The notes under the pieces were generated by a model. The model made no database searches. It was not told where the DNA came from and saw only the letters and a program-made list of their open reading frames with translations. Both the position numbers and the translations under genes were made by a program. From Myxococcus guangdongensis (GTDB lineage Bacteria > Myxococcota > Myxococcia > Myxococcales > Myxococcaceae): 64,000 bases of DNA. This document shows, piece after piece, positions 54,710 through 61,906 of this stretch (positions are counted from its first letter, which is position 1; each line of letters starts with the position of its first letter). Location: positions 744,001-808,000 of the forward strand of contig NZ_JAJVKW010000004.1 of NCBI RefSeq assembly GCF_024198255.1, written 5' to 3'.

Positions 54710-55590
54710 GGGAGTTTCTCCAGGTCCTTGAAGGGGCCGAGCGGATCGAACCCGCTGATGACCTCGCCCAGGGCGACGGCCTCCTTGCCCACGCGCTGGA
54801 CCTTGGCGAGGAAGTCACCGGCGCCTGCGATGTCCTTGATGATGGTGAGCGCGTCGCCCAGGTCCAGGCCCGTCATCTGCTCCAGGATGTTGATGCCCTC
54901 GGTGGCCAGCTTCTCGATGAACTCGCCCAGGCTCCCCGCCTGACTGAGCGACTGCACGAAGCCGATGATGGCGCCGGGGTTCACCTTGCCGAGCTTGCCG
55001 AGCAGGCTGCTGAAGTTGCCTCCGGTGAGGGAGCCCTTGGTGCCGTTGACCACCGAGCCCAGCTCGTCCGGCGACAGGTGGCCGAGCAGCTCCGGGTTCG
55101 CGTCCACCGCGGCCATGAGCGACTCCGGCTTCTGGAGCACGCCCGCGGCATCCGTGGAGCTCTTGGCCCAGGACTGCGCGTCTTTCGAGACGGCGTCGTT
55201 CACCGCGCCCACGCCCGCGTCCGCCTTGGCGGGGGGCTCGACGTACTCCTTGACGCGCAGGAAGAAGCTGAAGCGGCTCTGGTGGCCCGCGAGCTGGCGC
55301 ACCTGGAAGTCCGCGATGAGGACGTCGGTGAGGTCCGCGCCGGCGATGGCGTCCGATGCGAAGGACAGGGGCGTCGCCTTCATCTGCGCCTGGCGCAGCT
55401 CCTCCAGCGCGGCCTGCGGGTCCTCGCCGAGCAGCAGGCCCTCCATCACCACGGTGACGGGCTCGCGGCCCAGGTCCTGGAAGACGCTGCCGGCCTGACC
55501 GGGCACGCGCTGCTGCACGAGGTTGCGCGCGTCCTCGGTGTAGATCTTCGTGAGCCCGACGAGCTCGATTCTTCCGATGCGGACGGCCAT
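54706..55590 (-). CDS. gpU/DNA-circulation N-like hub-connector protein
   Basis: 294 residues. The first ~110 residues match the gpU/DNA_circ_N type: RNLVQQRVPGQAGSVFQDLGREPVTVVMEGLLLGEDPQ and LIADFQVRQLAGHQSRFSFFLRVKEYVEP. Such proteins connect hub and tube at the baseplate in Mu- and P2-like tails. The C-terminal ~180 residues are a separate helical region with glycine-rich linkers, not found in simple gpU. It lies directly between the hub gene and the helical unknown, overlapping the latter by four bases. Confidence 0.7.
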   Translation of the reverse strand: MAVRIGRIELVGLTKIYTEDARNLVQQRVPGQAGSVFQDLGREPVTVVMEGLLLGEDPQAALEELRQAQMKATPLSFASDAIAGADLTDVLIADFQVRQLAGHQSRFSFFLRVKEYVEPPAKADAGVGAVNDAVSKDAQSWAKSSTDAAGVLQKPESLMAAVDANPELLGHLSPDELGSVVNGTKGSLTGGNFSSLLGKLGKVNPGAIIGFVQSLSQAGSLGEFIEKLATEGINILEQMTGLDLGDALTIIKDIAGAGDFLAKVQRVGKEAVALGEVISGFDPLGPFKDLEKLP

Positions 55591-55591
55591 G

Positions 55592-56620
55592 TCAGAGCTC
55601 CATCCGGGTGGTGAAGCCCGTGCGGGCGTCGAGTTGGTGGCGCACGGTGCGCACGCGGAGCACCTGTCCGGAGAGCAGGCCCTCCACGGGATGTCCCTCG
55701 GGGATGTCCTTCACGGCGATGAGGTCTCCGGGTTGGACGGCGGGCGCGCCGAGCACGACGAGGAAGCCCTGGAGCTTGCGTGACGCCAGGGCGGTGACGC
55801 GGCCCTTGGCCTGCGCGGAGGCGCTGTCGCCGCTGCGCACGGAGCCGTCCTTGATTTCGCGCGACTGCTTGCCCTTGGAGCCGGCGCGGACCTGGCCCTT
55901 GTCGCCCAGGGCGGCCTTGCCGTGGATGGGCGCGACATCGTCCACGAGCCAGTGGGCCTTGCTGTCACCCTGGGAGCTGGCCGCGCCCTCGCCCCAGACC
56001 TCGAAGCCGTCGATGACGGGGAGGGCCTGATGCAGTTGGGTGCGCAGCACCTGGGTGCGGTAGACGAACGTATGGTCCGCGCCGCCCTTCTTGGGCGCGG
56101 AGAAGTGCACCTGGCCCTTGCCGTTCGTGAAGACGTCGAAGCCGCACTGCTCCGCCAGGCGCTGGATGTGGCGCAGGGCGCGGGGGCCGCGGTGGAGGAC
56201 GTAGCTGGGGAACGTCAGGCCGTCCTCGACGGTGCCCGCCTTCGCGCTCGCGAGCCCGAGCAGGTCGCGCACGATGGAGCCGGCGGACATCTGCTCGTAG
56301 GCGCCCGTGGCGTCGATGCGCGCGAGCTGTGTCAGCGCGTCGCCGCCGATGACGACGGCGGAGTCCGCGGCGGCGCGGGTCTCCAGCACCTGTCCGGTGA
56401 AGACGGTGACGGAGCCGTCGCCCGGGTCCAGGGCGATGGTGGTGGACGCTCCGGGGGCGGGAAGCGCCGCGTCGGAGGGGACGAGCTCCACGGTGCACCG
56501 TCCGCCCACGCCGTCCATCGTCAGCTCGCTGGAGATGGAGCGGACCAGGGCCTGGCCCTGTCGGGAGGTGTTGGAGGCCCGGAGCGAGCCGATGTTCACC
56601 GTGTATCCGATGCCGGCCAT
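55592..56620 (-). CDS. Late-control gpD-like baseplate hub
   Basis: 342 residues. N-terminal LTMDGVGGRCTVELVPSDAALPAPG and VTVFTGQVLETRAAADSAVVIGGD match the beta-barrels of GPD/gp27/Afp-type hub proteins. Middle helices (RALRHIQRLAEQCGFDVFTNGKGQVHFS) and the C-terminal GHPVEGLLSGQVLRVRTVRHQLDARTGFTTRMEL complete the fold. The trimer forms the hub that receives the spike. It starts 3 bases after the preceding gene and ends one base before the gpU-like gene start. Confidence 0.85.
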   Translation of the reverse strand: MAGIGYTVNIGSLRASNTSRQGQALVRSISSELTMDGVGGRCTVELVPSDAALPAPGASTTIALDPGDGSVTVFTGQVLETRAAADSAVVIGGDALTQLARIDATGAYEQMSAGSIVRDLLGLASAKAGTVEDGLTFPSYVLHRGPRALRHIQRLAEQCGFDVFTNGKGQVHFSAPKKGGADHTFVYRTQVLRTQLHQALPVIDGFEVWGEGAASSQGDSKAHWLVDDVAPIHGKAALGDKGQVRAGSKGKQSREIKDGSVRSGDSASAQAKGRVTALASRKLQGFLVVLGAPAVQPGDLIAVKDIPEGHPVEGLLSGQVLRVRTVRHQLDARTGFTTRMEL

Positions 56621-56623
56621 GGC

Positions 56624-58384
56624 TCAGACCTCCAGTCCGTGGCGACGTGCCGACTCGCGGAGGATGTCCACCAGCGCGTCCTCGAGCGTGCGCCGGTCCA
56701 TGCCCGCCGCCGTGTTGTCGGCGCCGACCTGCACGCTCACGTTGAACGTGTTCTGGACGGGGGAACTGGTGGTGGGCTCGGCGCTCGGGGCGGGGAGGGA
56801 GAGTTGTCGCGCGTGCTCGAGCAGCGGCGCCATCGCGTGGGAGACATCACGCGTGAGGGGGAGCGTCGGCTGGGGAGCGGGAGACGGCGCTTCGGGGGGC
56901 GCGAACGTGAGACGGGACTTGGGGCGGGCTTGGGGCGGCGACGGAGGTGTCGGTGACAGCAACTGCGCGACGCGCGGGCGGGGGCCGACGTCCGCGCTCG
57001 TGGAAGCCCCGCTCACGGTGGTGGGCGAGGGGAGGGGGACCGCGGAGGCTCGCTCGTCAGGGGGCGGAACGTTCGTCGCATCGGTGCCGAGGATTGGCGC
57101 GGAGACCGTCTCGGGCCCAGAGGCACTGCTGAGAGGCAGGGCGCGCATGAGTCGGACGACCTGTCGCTTCGGCGAGGCAGGTTCGTTGGACCTGACGGAG
57201 ATGCGGAGTCCTTCCGGCGTGGGAGTGGTTCCGGCGGAAGTGGCACGGGTCCCCGTGGAGACCTCGAGCCCTTGGAGCACGCCGGGAACGCTGGCGCGCG
57301 GCGATGAATCGGGTCGCGGTCCGACGGAGACGGGCAGGGGCGCCGTGGCCATGCCGCGTCCGTCATCACTCGCGTGCATCGAGGTGTCGGAGAACCGCTC
57401 GCTCGGAGCCGTCTCGGAGGTCCGCGACGGGGCGGACCGCGGGAGGGCTCCGTGCCGCATGAGCGGTGTCGTGGAGCCAGAGGTTCGCACCGCGTCACCC
57501 GATGAGGCGTGAGGCGCGGGCGCTTCGGGGGCGAGCCCTCGAGCGGTGGGCGAGGCTCCTCGCGATGATGCAAGCGGCGTGAGGCCTGGATCCTCGCGCA
57601 TCACCTCGACCGAAGAGTCGGAGCGAAGACCTCGGTCCTCGTGCACCGCATCACGAGACGAGGCCAGCGTCGCGCGGAGAGCCCCTGCTCCGGGGGAGAA
57701 GTCGCGCATCCTGTGCACTGCGTGACTCCCGGAAGGGCTCTGCTGCTCCTCGCGTGTCCCATCCGCCGAGAGCGCGAGCGCTCGCGTCCCGTCCGCTGCG
57801 TGATTCGCGGATGGGCTCTGCTGCGCCGCGCGCGTTCCATTCACCGAAGCGAGAGCACGCGTGCTGTGCGGTGCGTGACTCGCGGAGGGGCCCGGCCGAG
57901 CCTCGTGAGTCGAGAGAGCGGGGGCGGGTGCTGCATGGCTCGTCGCGGGGCCCTGCTGCGCCTCGCGCGCTGCATGTGTCGATGGAACGAGCAGCTCGGA
58001 TGCTCGGGGATCGGGACCTGGCGTCGCGTTCGACGGTGCGGGAAGAACAGGCGCTCCGTGGGGAGCTGCGACCGCCCTCGACGAGAGCCCCGCGGACGTC
58101 TCAGGGCCGCGTGCGTTTTTCTCGCGTGCTCCGTCATCCGGCGCGACGTGAGCTCCGGAGCGCACGGCCACGGACTCCTGGTGGCGGTGGTCCGACGGGC
58201 TCGGTGTGAGCGCCATGTGGGCCGCTTCAGTTCGAGCCGTCGCGCTGTCATCGGGTGGCTCGCGGAGCGGCTCCTCACGACTCGGAAGTCGAGCGCCGAG
58301 CTGCCGCGCGACCCCTTCGAGTACACGCAGCGCGGGAGCGCGCAGGCGTGAGGTCAGCTCCGCGGTGGTGAACGTCGTTCGCAT
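56624..58384 (-). CDS. Tape-measure-position protein: disordered, repetitive, unknown
   Basis: 586 residues from ATG 58384. It lies where tails encode their tape measure (after tube and chaperone, before the hub), but it has no membrane segment and little coiled coil. Most of it (about 60-540) is proline-, alanine- and serine-rich with degenerate ~30-residue units containing SHA-type and TRALA-type segments (e.g. THAAREAQQGPATSHA, NGTRAAQQSPSANHAA). Only residues ~545-586 look folded: NTFNVSVQVGADNTAA followed by a helix ending RRHGLEV. It may be a tape measure of a new kind or an intrinsically disordered tube filler. The one-base overlap with the upstream gene (TGATG) shows coupling. Confidence 0.55.
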   Translation of the reverse strand: MRTTFTTAELTSRLRAPALRVLEGVARQLGARLPSREEPLREPPDDSATARTEAAHMALTPSPSDHRHQESVAVRSGAHVAPDDGAREKNARGPETSAGLSSRAVAAPHGAPVLPAPSNATPGPDPRASELLVPSTHAAREAQQGPATSHAAPAPALSTHEARPGPSASHAPHSTRALASVNGTRAAQQSPSANHAADGTRALALSADGTREEQQSPSGSHAVHRMRDFSPGAGALRATLASSRDAVHEDRGLRSDSSVEVMREDPGLTPLASSRGASPTARGLAPEAPAPHASSGDAVRTSGSTTPLMRHGALPRSAPSRTSETAPSERFSDTSMHASDDGRGMATAPLPVSVGPRPDSSPRASVPGVLQGLEVSTGTRATSAGTTPTPEGLRISVRSNEPASPKRQVVRLMRALPLSSASGPETVSAPILGTDATNVPPPDERASAVPLPSPTTVSGASTSADVGPRPRVAQLLSPTPPSPPQARPKSRLTFAPPEAPSPAPQPTLPLTRDVSHAMAPLLEHARQLSLPAPSAEPTTSSPVQNTFNVSVQVGADNTAAGMDRRTLEDALVDILRESARRHGLEV

Positions 58385-59250
58385 CAGTCGTCCTCCACCT
58401 GGATGACCACGGCATCGGGAAAGTCGGACAGCCTCATGGCCCGTGATGCGGGGGCCTGACGCGCAGGCGCGACAGGAGGCTCCGTGAGCTTCAACATCGC
58501 CAGCAGTCGGTCCACCTCGGAGGCGGGCGTCGCCCAGACCTGGGCGGGAGTCCATCCCAAGGCACGGCACAGCTTCAGCGTCACCTCCGCGAGGACCCGA
58601 GCCTGCTTGTCGGAAGCCTCCAGCATCCGGTCCTCGGCCTTCGCGGGGGCCGCGTTGATGGAGACCACCGCCTCCAGCAGCGCCGCGGTGGTGGCGCCGT
58701 CCAGCGACTCCAGCGCCACCGCGGGGACCCACTCGACGACCGACGCGTCGAGCATCCCCCGCAGATACCGCTCCAGGCTCAGCTCGCGGGCCCCATCGGC
58801 CCGCATGAGCAGGCTCGCCTCGAGCACCTGGGTGCGCTCGGCGAACGTCCAGGGGCGCAGCCGGGCACGCACCTCACCCGCCTGCCACCATCCCTCTGGG
58901 AGCGCCCCGACGGACGGCTCGCGAAGTCCACACAACGCCCACCACAGCGCGAGCGGCGCCAGCTCCCCGAAGCATGACTCCGGAACACCGGAGTCCCGCA
59001 GCACGTCGAGCGCGAAGCCCGCCGCGTCGAAGTCCAGCCCCGCGCCATCCAGCCGCGCATGCGAGTCCAGCGCGCGCAGGTGCGCCCCGAAGCCCCACCG
59101 ACGGAGCGAGACTCGCTCCCCGGAGGCGACCTCCACCTCGATGCCCCGTGAGGAGTCATGGGTGTGGAGGTGGAATCGCCGGCCGTCGATCTCGATGGAG
59201 AGCGACGCTCCGGGCGACTCCGTGCGTGGGCTCGCGGGCGCCTCCCTCAC
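58384..59250 (-). CDS. Probable tail-assembly chaperone
   Basis: 288 residues from GTG 59250, with GAGGAA about seven bases upstream. It lies between tube and tape-measure-position genes, where contractile tails encode the assembly chaperones (P2 E/E', Mu gp41-42). The C-terminal helix region LCRALGWTPAQVWATPASEVDRLLAMLKL fits tail-assembly chaperones. The N-terminal half has a beta-rich domain with an unusual HLHTHDSSRG motif. It is longer than a plain chaperone, and no frameshift product was evident. Function rests on position and the C-terminal helices. Confidence 0.55.
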   Translation of the reverse strand: MREAPASPRTESPGASLSIEIDGRRFHLHTHDSSRGIEVEVASGERVSLRRWGFGAHLRALDSHARLDGAGLDFDAAGFALDVLRDSGVPESCFGELAPLALWWALCGLREPSVGALPEGWWQAGEVRARLRPWTFAERTQVLEASLLMRADGARELSLERYLRGMLDASVVEWVPAVALESLDGATTAALLEAVVSINAAPAKAEDRMLEASDKQARVLAEVTLKLCRALGWTPAQVWATPASEVDRLLAMLKLTEPPVAPARQAPASRAMRLSDFPDAVVIQVEDD

Positions 59251-59253
59251 GGA

Positions 59254-59643
59254 CTATTCCTCGCGCAGGCGGGTCGCCGTGAAGGCGTACGTCGTGGCGG
59301 CGCTGCCGTGGGCGTCCATCTGGAACGACTTGCTCTCGACGAAGCAGTCGTCGAAGGACAAGGTGCGCGTGTCGTCCGTGCCCTCGGTGCGCTTGAGGTT
59401 GGCCACCAGCTGGAACTTGCCGCGTGCGTCGAGCAGCGAGTCCAGCTTCACGGCGGCGGAGCGGATGACCAGCTCACCGATGACGGTGCGCAGGCCGAAG
59501 ATGACGTCCACGCGCTCGTTGGAGCCGATGGCGCGGATGTCCTCGCGTTCCGTGACGACCCGGAAGGCGAGCGACTGGAGACCGTCCACGGCCTCGCCGT
59601 CGACGAGGATGCTGCTACGGTTGGCTGAGAATACCGTTGGCAT
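59254..59643 (-). CDS. Tail tube protein
   Basis: 129 residues from ATG 59643, a compact beta-barrel: opening NRSSILVDGEAVDGLQSLAFRVVTEREDIRAIGSNERVDV, then RTVIGELVIRSAAVKLDSLLD and a closing SAATTYAFTATRL strand. This pattern fits phage tail-tube (gp19/FII/DUF2597-type) proteins. It directly follows the sheath gene by 15 bases, in the usual sheath-tube order. Only one tube gene is present, unlike eCIS clusters that often carry several. Confidence 0.85.
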   Translation of the reverse strand: MPTVFSANRSSILVDGEAVDGLQSLAFRVVTEREDIRAIGSNERVDVIFGLRTVIGELVIRSAAVKLDSLLDARGKFQLVANLKRTEGTDDTRTLSFDDCFVESKSFQMDAHGSAATTYAFTATRLREE

Positions 59644-59658
59644 CGATGCGTTCCCTCA

Positions 59659-61029
59659 TCAGACCTGGACCGTGATGGTCGCGTAGATGTAGTCGATGGC
59701 GCGCACGGGCCTGACGGCCATGTTGACCCTCACGATTCCGAGCGCGAAGTCCTGCTGTGACGAATAGACCTCCACCTTGAAGGCGGGGTCCTTGCCGTCG
59801 GTGGAGGGGACGATGGCGCCGTCCTTCTCCATCTGCACCAGCGCCTCCACCAGCTTCTGCTTCAGCGCGCTGCGCCCGTCCGCGTTGTTGAGCAACCCGA
59901 TGAACAGGTCGCCCACCATCTTCAGCGTGCGCACCGCCCGGTCCGCCACGCGCCGCACGTTGATCTGATCTCCATCCGTCGTCAGACCCCGCACGACGAT
60001 GGTGCCCCGGCCGCGCTCGGTGATGACCGGCACCACGAAGGCCTTGAGCAGCCGCTTCTGGTCCTCCACGCTCAAGGACAGCTCGTTCAGCCCGGACACG
60101 CGCTTGAAGGTGGGGGACTGATGCGGCGTGAGTCCGCCCACCATGCCCGCCACCGCGCCCACCACGCCGTGCGGCGCCGCCAGCACGAACCTGTCGCTGA
60201 CCAGGTTGGAGGCGAGCTGCTCGGTGCTCTCCATCGTGCCCGTGGGAGGGACCTGGCCGAAGCCCAGGCGCCCCTTGCTCTCGCCGCTCAGCGCGTTGCA
60301 GTGGCTGATGACGTCGCCATAGATGCGCGACACCTTGGCCAGGTCCGTGAAGTCCTGCACCGCGGCCAGCACCAGGTCCACGTCCGCGTGGTCCTTCAGC
60401 TTGCCCAGCGCCGTGGCGTACTCGTCCGGCGTGGCGTCCTTGCCGCCCGCCAGCGTGTACGTGCCCGCCGTGGGCCAGCCCACGCCCTTCGTGGTGTCCA
60501 CGCGGATGAACGACGAGGTGTCCAGCGTCGACACCAGCCCCGCCGAGTTCACGTTGCGCAGCACCTCCGCCGCGCCGCTCGCGGGGTGGATGACCTCCAG
60601 GTCGAACGACACCGTCTTGTCGATGTTGTCCCGGTAGCTCACCTTGACGGTGATGCCATTGGCCCACGGGCCAGGGACACGCGCCTGGAACGTCGCGCCA
60701 TGCTTCTCCCCCGTGGAGCCCGAGGGATACTTGCTGGCGTCGGGCGGGGCGGTGATGGTCGCGCTGGTCCCGGCCGCCGCGGCGAGCGGTGAAATCACCA
60801 GCTCCGAGACACCGTTATCCAATGCCTGTCTCGCCTCCGGGAGGCTGTAGGCGCTCGCGCGTCCGGCCACCTCCAGGAACCGCGACCAGCTGCTGGCGCG
60901 TATCACCTTGCCCTGGGCTGACTCCAGGAAGCCGGTGATACCGAGAACCCCAGACGGTGCAAGCTGTTGGGGCAACACTTCCTTGACGACCGTGACCTGG
61001 ACACCGGGAATGATGAGACCTGTGGCCAT
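59659..61029 (-). CDS. Contractile tail sheath protein
   Basis: 456 residues from ATG 61029 with GGGGAG upstream. It starts GLIIPGVQVTVVKEVLPQQ (the GVYV/E-type sheath opening), has an insert domain, and ends with the conserved C-terminal half: FKRVSGLNELSLSVEDQKRLLKAFVVPVITERGRGTIVVRGLTT, RRVADRAVRTLKMVGDLFIGLLNN, and the closing RPVRAIDYIYATITVQV strand that links subunits. This is the contracting sheath that drives the tube. It is the only sheath gene in the window. It has a long leader with several hairpins. Confidence 0.93.
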   Translation of the reverse strand: MATGLIIPGVQVTVVKEVLPQQLAPSGVLGITGFLESAQGKVIRASSWSRFLEVAGRASAYSLPEARQALDNGVSELVISPLAAAAGTSATITAPPDASKYPSGSTGEKHGATFQARVPGPWANGITVKVSYRDNIDKTVSFDLEVIHPASGAAEVLRNVNSAGLVSTLDTSSFIRVDTTKGVGWPTAGTYTLAGGKDATPDEYATALGKLKDHADVDLVLAAVQDFTDLAKVSRIYGDVISHCNALSGESKGRLGFGQVPPTGTMESTEQLASNLVSDRFVLAAPHGVVGAVAGMVGGLTPHQSPTFKRVSGLNELSLSVEDQKRLLKAFVVPVITERGRGTIVVRGLTTDGDQINVRRVADRAVRTLKMVGDLFIGLLNNADGRSALKQKLVEALVQMEKDGAIVPSTDGKDPAFKVEVYSSQQDFALGIVRVNMAVRPVRAIDYIYATITVQV

Positions 61030-61040
61030 ACGCTCCCCGA

Positions 61041-61135
61041 CCCTCGTGAGCGAGGGGGTGTTGAACCCTGCTCAGGGTGCAGGTTCCCCGGACCGTGTGC
61101 CTGGGCACACGCCCACCCCGACCGGGGCACGGTCC
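61041..61135 (-). promoter_or_regulatory. Cluster of inverted repeats in the sheath gene leader
   Basis: Four short perfect hairpins lie in the 145-base leader: CCCTCG/CGAGGG (61041-61056), ACCCTG/CAGGGT (61065-61078), CGTGTGCC/GGCACACG (61094-61111) and CCCCG/CGGGG (61116-61127). GGACCGTG and CACGGTCC (61090-61097 with 61128-61135) could form an alternative 8-bp stem that excludes the third. No U-tract, so a mutually exclusive switch, mRNA stabiliser or partial terminator is possible. Confidence 0.5.
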
Positions 61136-61175
61136 TATTCAATGACTGGTTGGTTTGAGAGGAAGACGCCTGGAA

Positions 61176-61682
61176 TCAGGGATTGGTGGCGGGAATCTGC
61201 ACGCCCGTCTTGCGCAGCGCCGCGATCGTCGCCGGCAGCAGCGTCGACACCTCGTTGATGAGCGCCTTGCCCACGTTGAGCAGCAGGTCGACGATGGCGA
61301 CGATGTGCTCGACGCCCGCTCCCACGAAGTCGACGATGATGTTCAGGAAGCGCTGTCCCGTCAGCGCCAGGTTCCGCGCCGAGTCCGGCAGCAGATCCAA
61401 CGTGGAGTTCACCAGGTCGCGCCCGGCCTCCAGCACGTTCTTGATGGAGTCCACCACATTGGGGTCCATCAGGGGCTTGATGAGCCCTTCCACCTGCTTG
61501 AGCACCGAGCTCAGCACGTTGCGCACCGGCGTCCAGATGACCGCGATCTTGTCGGTGATGGCCTTGAAACCCGAACCGCTCACCGCCAGATACAGCTTGT
61601 ACAGCGCCTGCTCGACCTGGATGGCGATGTTGTCCACCGTGGCCAGGGCGTCGGATACGTTCGCCGCTGCGTCTGCTGCCAT
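61176..61682 (-). CDS. Helical tail-cluster leading protein, unknown (B)
   Basis: 168 residues from ATG 61682, with GGGGGA seven bases upstream. It is almost entirely amphipathic or hydrophobic helix: NIAIQVEQALYKLYLAVSG, VLSSVLKQVEGLIKPLMD, and a strongly hydrophobic FLNIIVDFVGAGVEHIVAIVDLLLNVG. No signal peptide; the hydrophobic stretch could be a membrane-active or peripheral segment. It is the first gene of the tail cluster, separated from the sheath gene by a structured 146-base leader. Possibilities are cargo/effector, a membrane-interacting part, or a tail-length helper. No family is recognised. Confidence 0.6.
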   Translation of the reverse strand: MAADAAANVSDALATVDNIAIQVEQALYKLYLAVSGSGFKAITDKIAVIWTPVRNVLSSVLKQVEGLIKPLMDPNVVDSIKNVLEAGRDLVNSTLDLLPDSARNLALTGQRFLNIIVDFVGAGVEHIVAIVDLLLNVGKALINEVSTLLPATIAALRKTGVQIPATNP

Positions 61683-61906
61683 GGAATGTCCCCCTCGAGT
61701 GATTTGAGTGCGCTCATGCGAAACATGAACGCACGCGCAGAGTACGTGAATGAACATTCCGGATTCAAGGTTTTATCGGGTAGGTCACAAAACAAAGCCA
61801 CATCCTACCGGGCGTGAGTTGTCGTGATTGACCCATCCGGAGGTGACGTGTCGGGGCGAGGGGCGCGGGTGGACGGAGCAGGTCCTCCCCCGCGCCCCTC
61901 AGAGGC
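61683..61906 (-). other. Intergenic region upstream of the tail cluster
   Basis: No gene is supported. Around 61700-61810 the DNA is much more AT-rich than the flanks, as expected for a promoter driving the 17-gene minus-strand cluster. GGTAGG and CCTACC (61779-61784, 61804-61809) form an imperfect dyad. A clean -35/-10 or -24/-12 pair could not be fixed. Confidence 0.45.

Noticed and set aside
44815..61682. Calling the tail cluster a standard eCIS or a prophage
   Set aside because: No AAA+ ATPase, no DUF4157 protein and only one sheath and one tube argue against a classic eCIS; no capsid, packaging, integration or lysis genes argue against a prophage.
61683..61906. A sigma-54 promoter for the tail cluster
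   Set aside because: A TGGC-like and TTGT-like pair exists on the minus strand but the spacing and the key GC are off.
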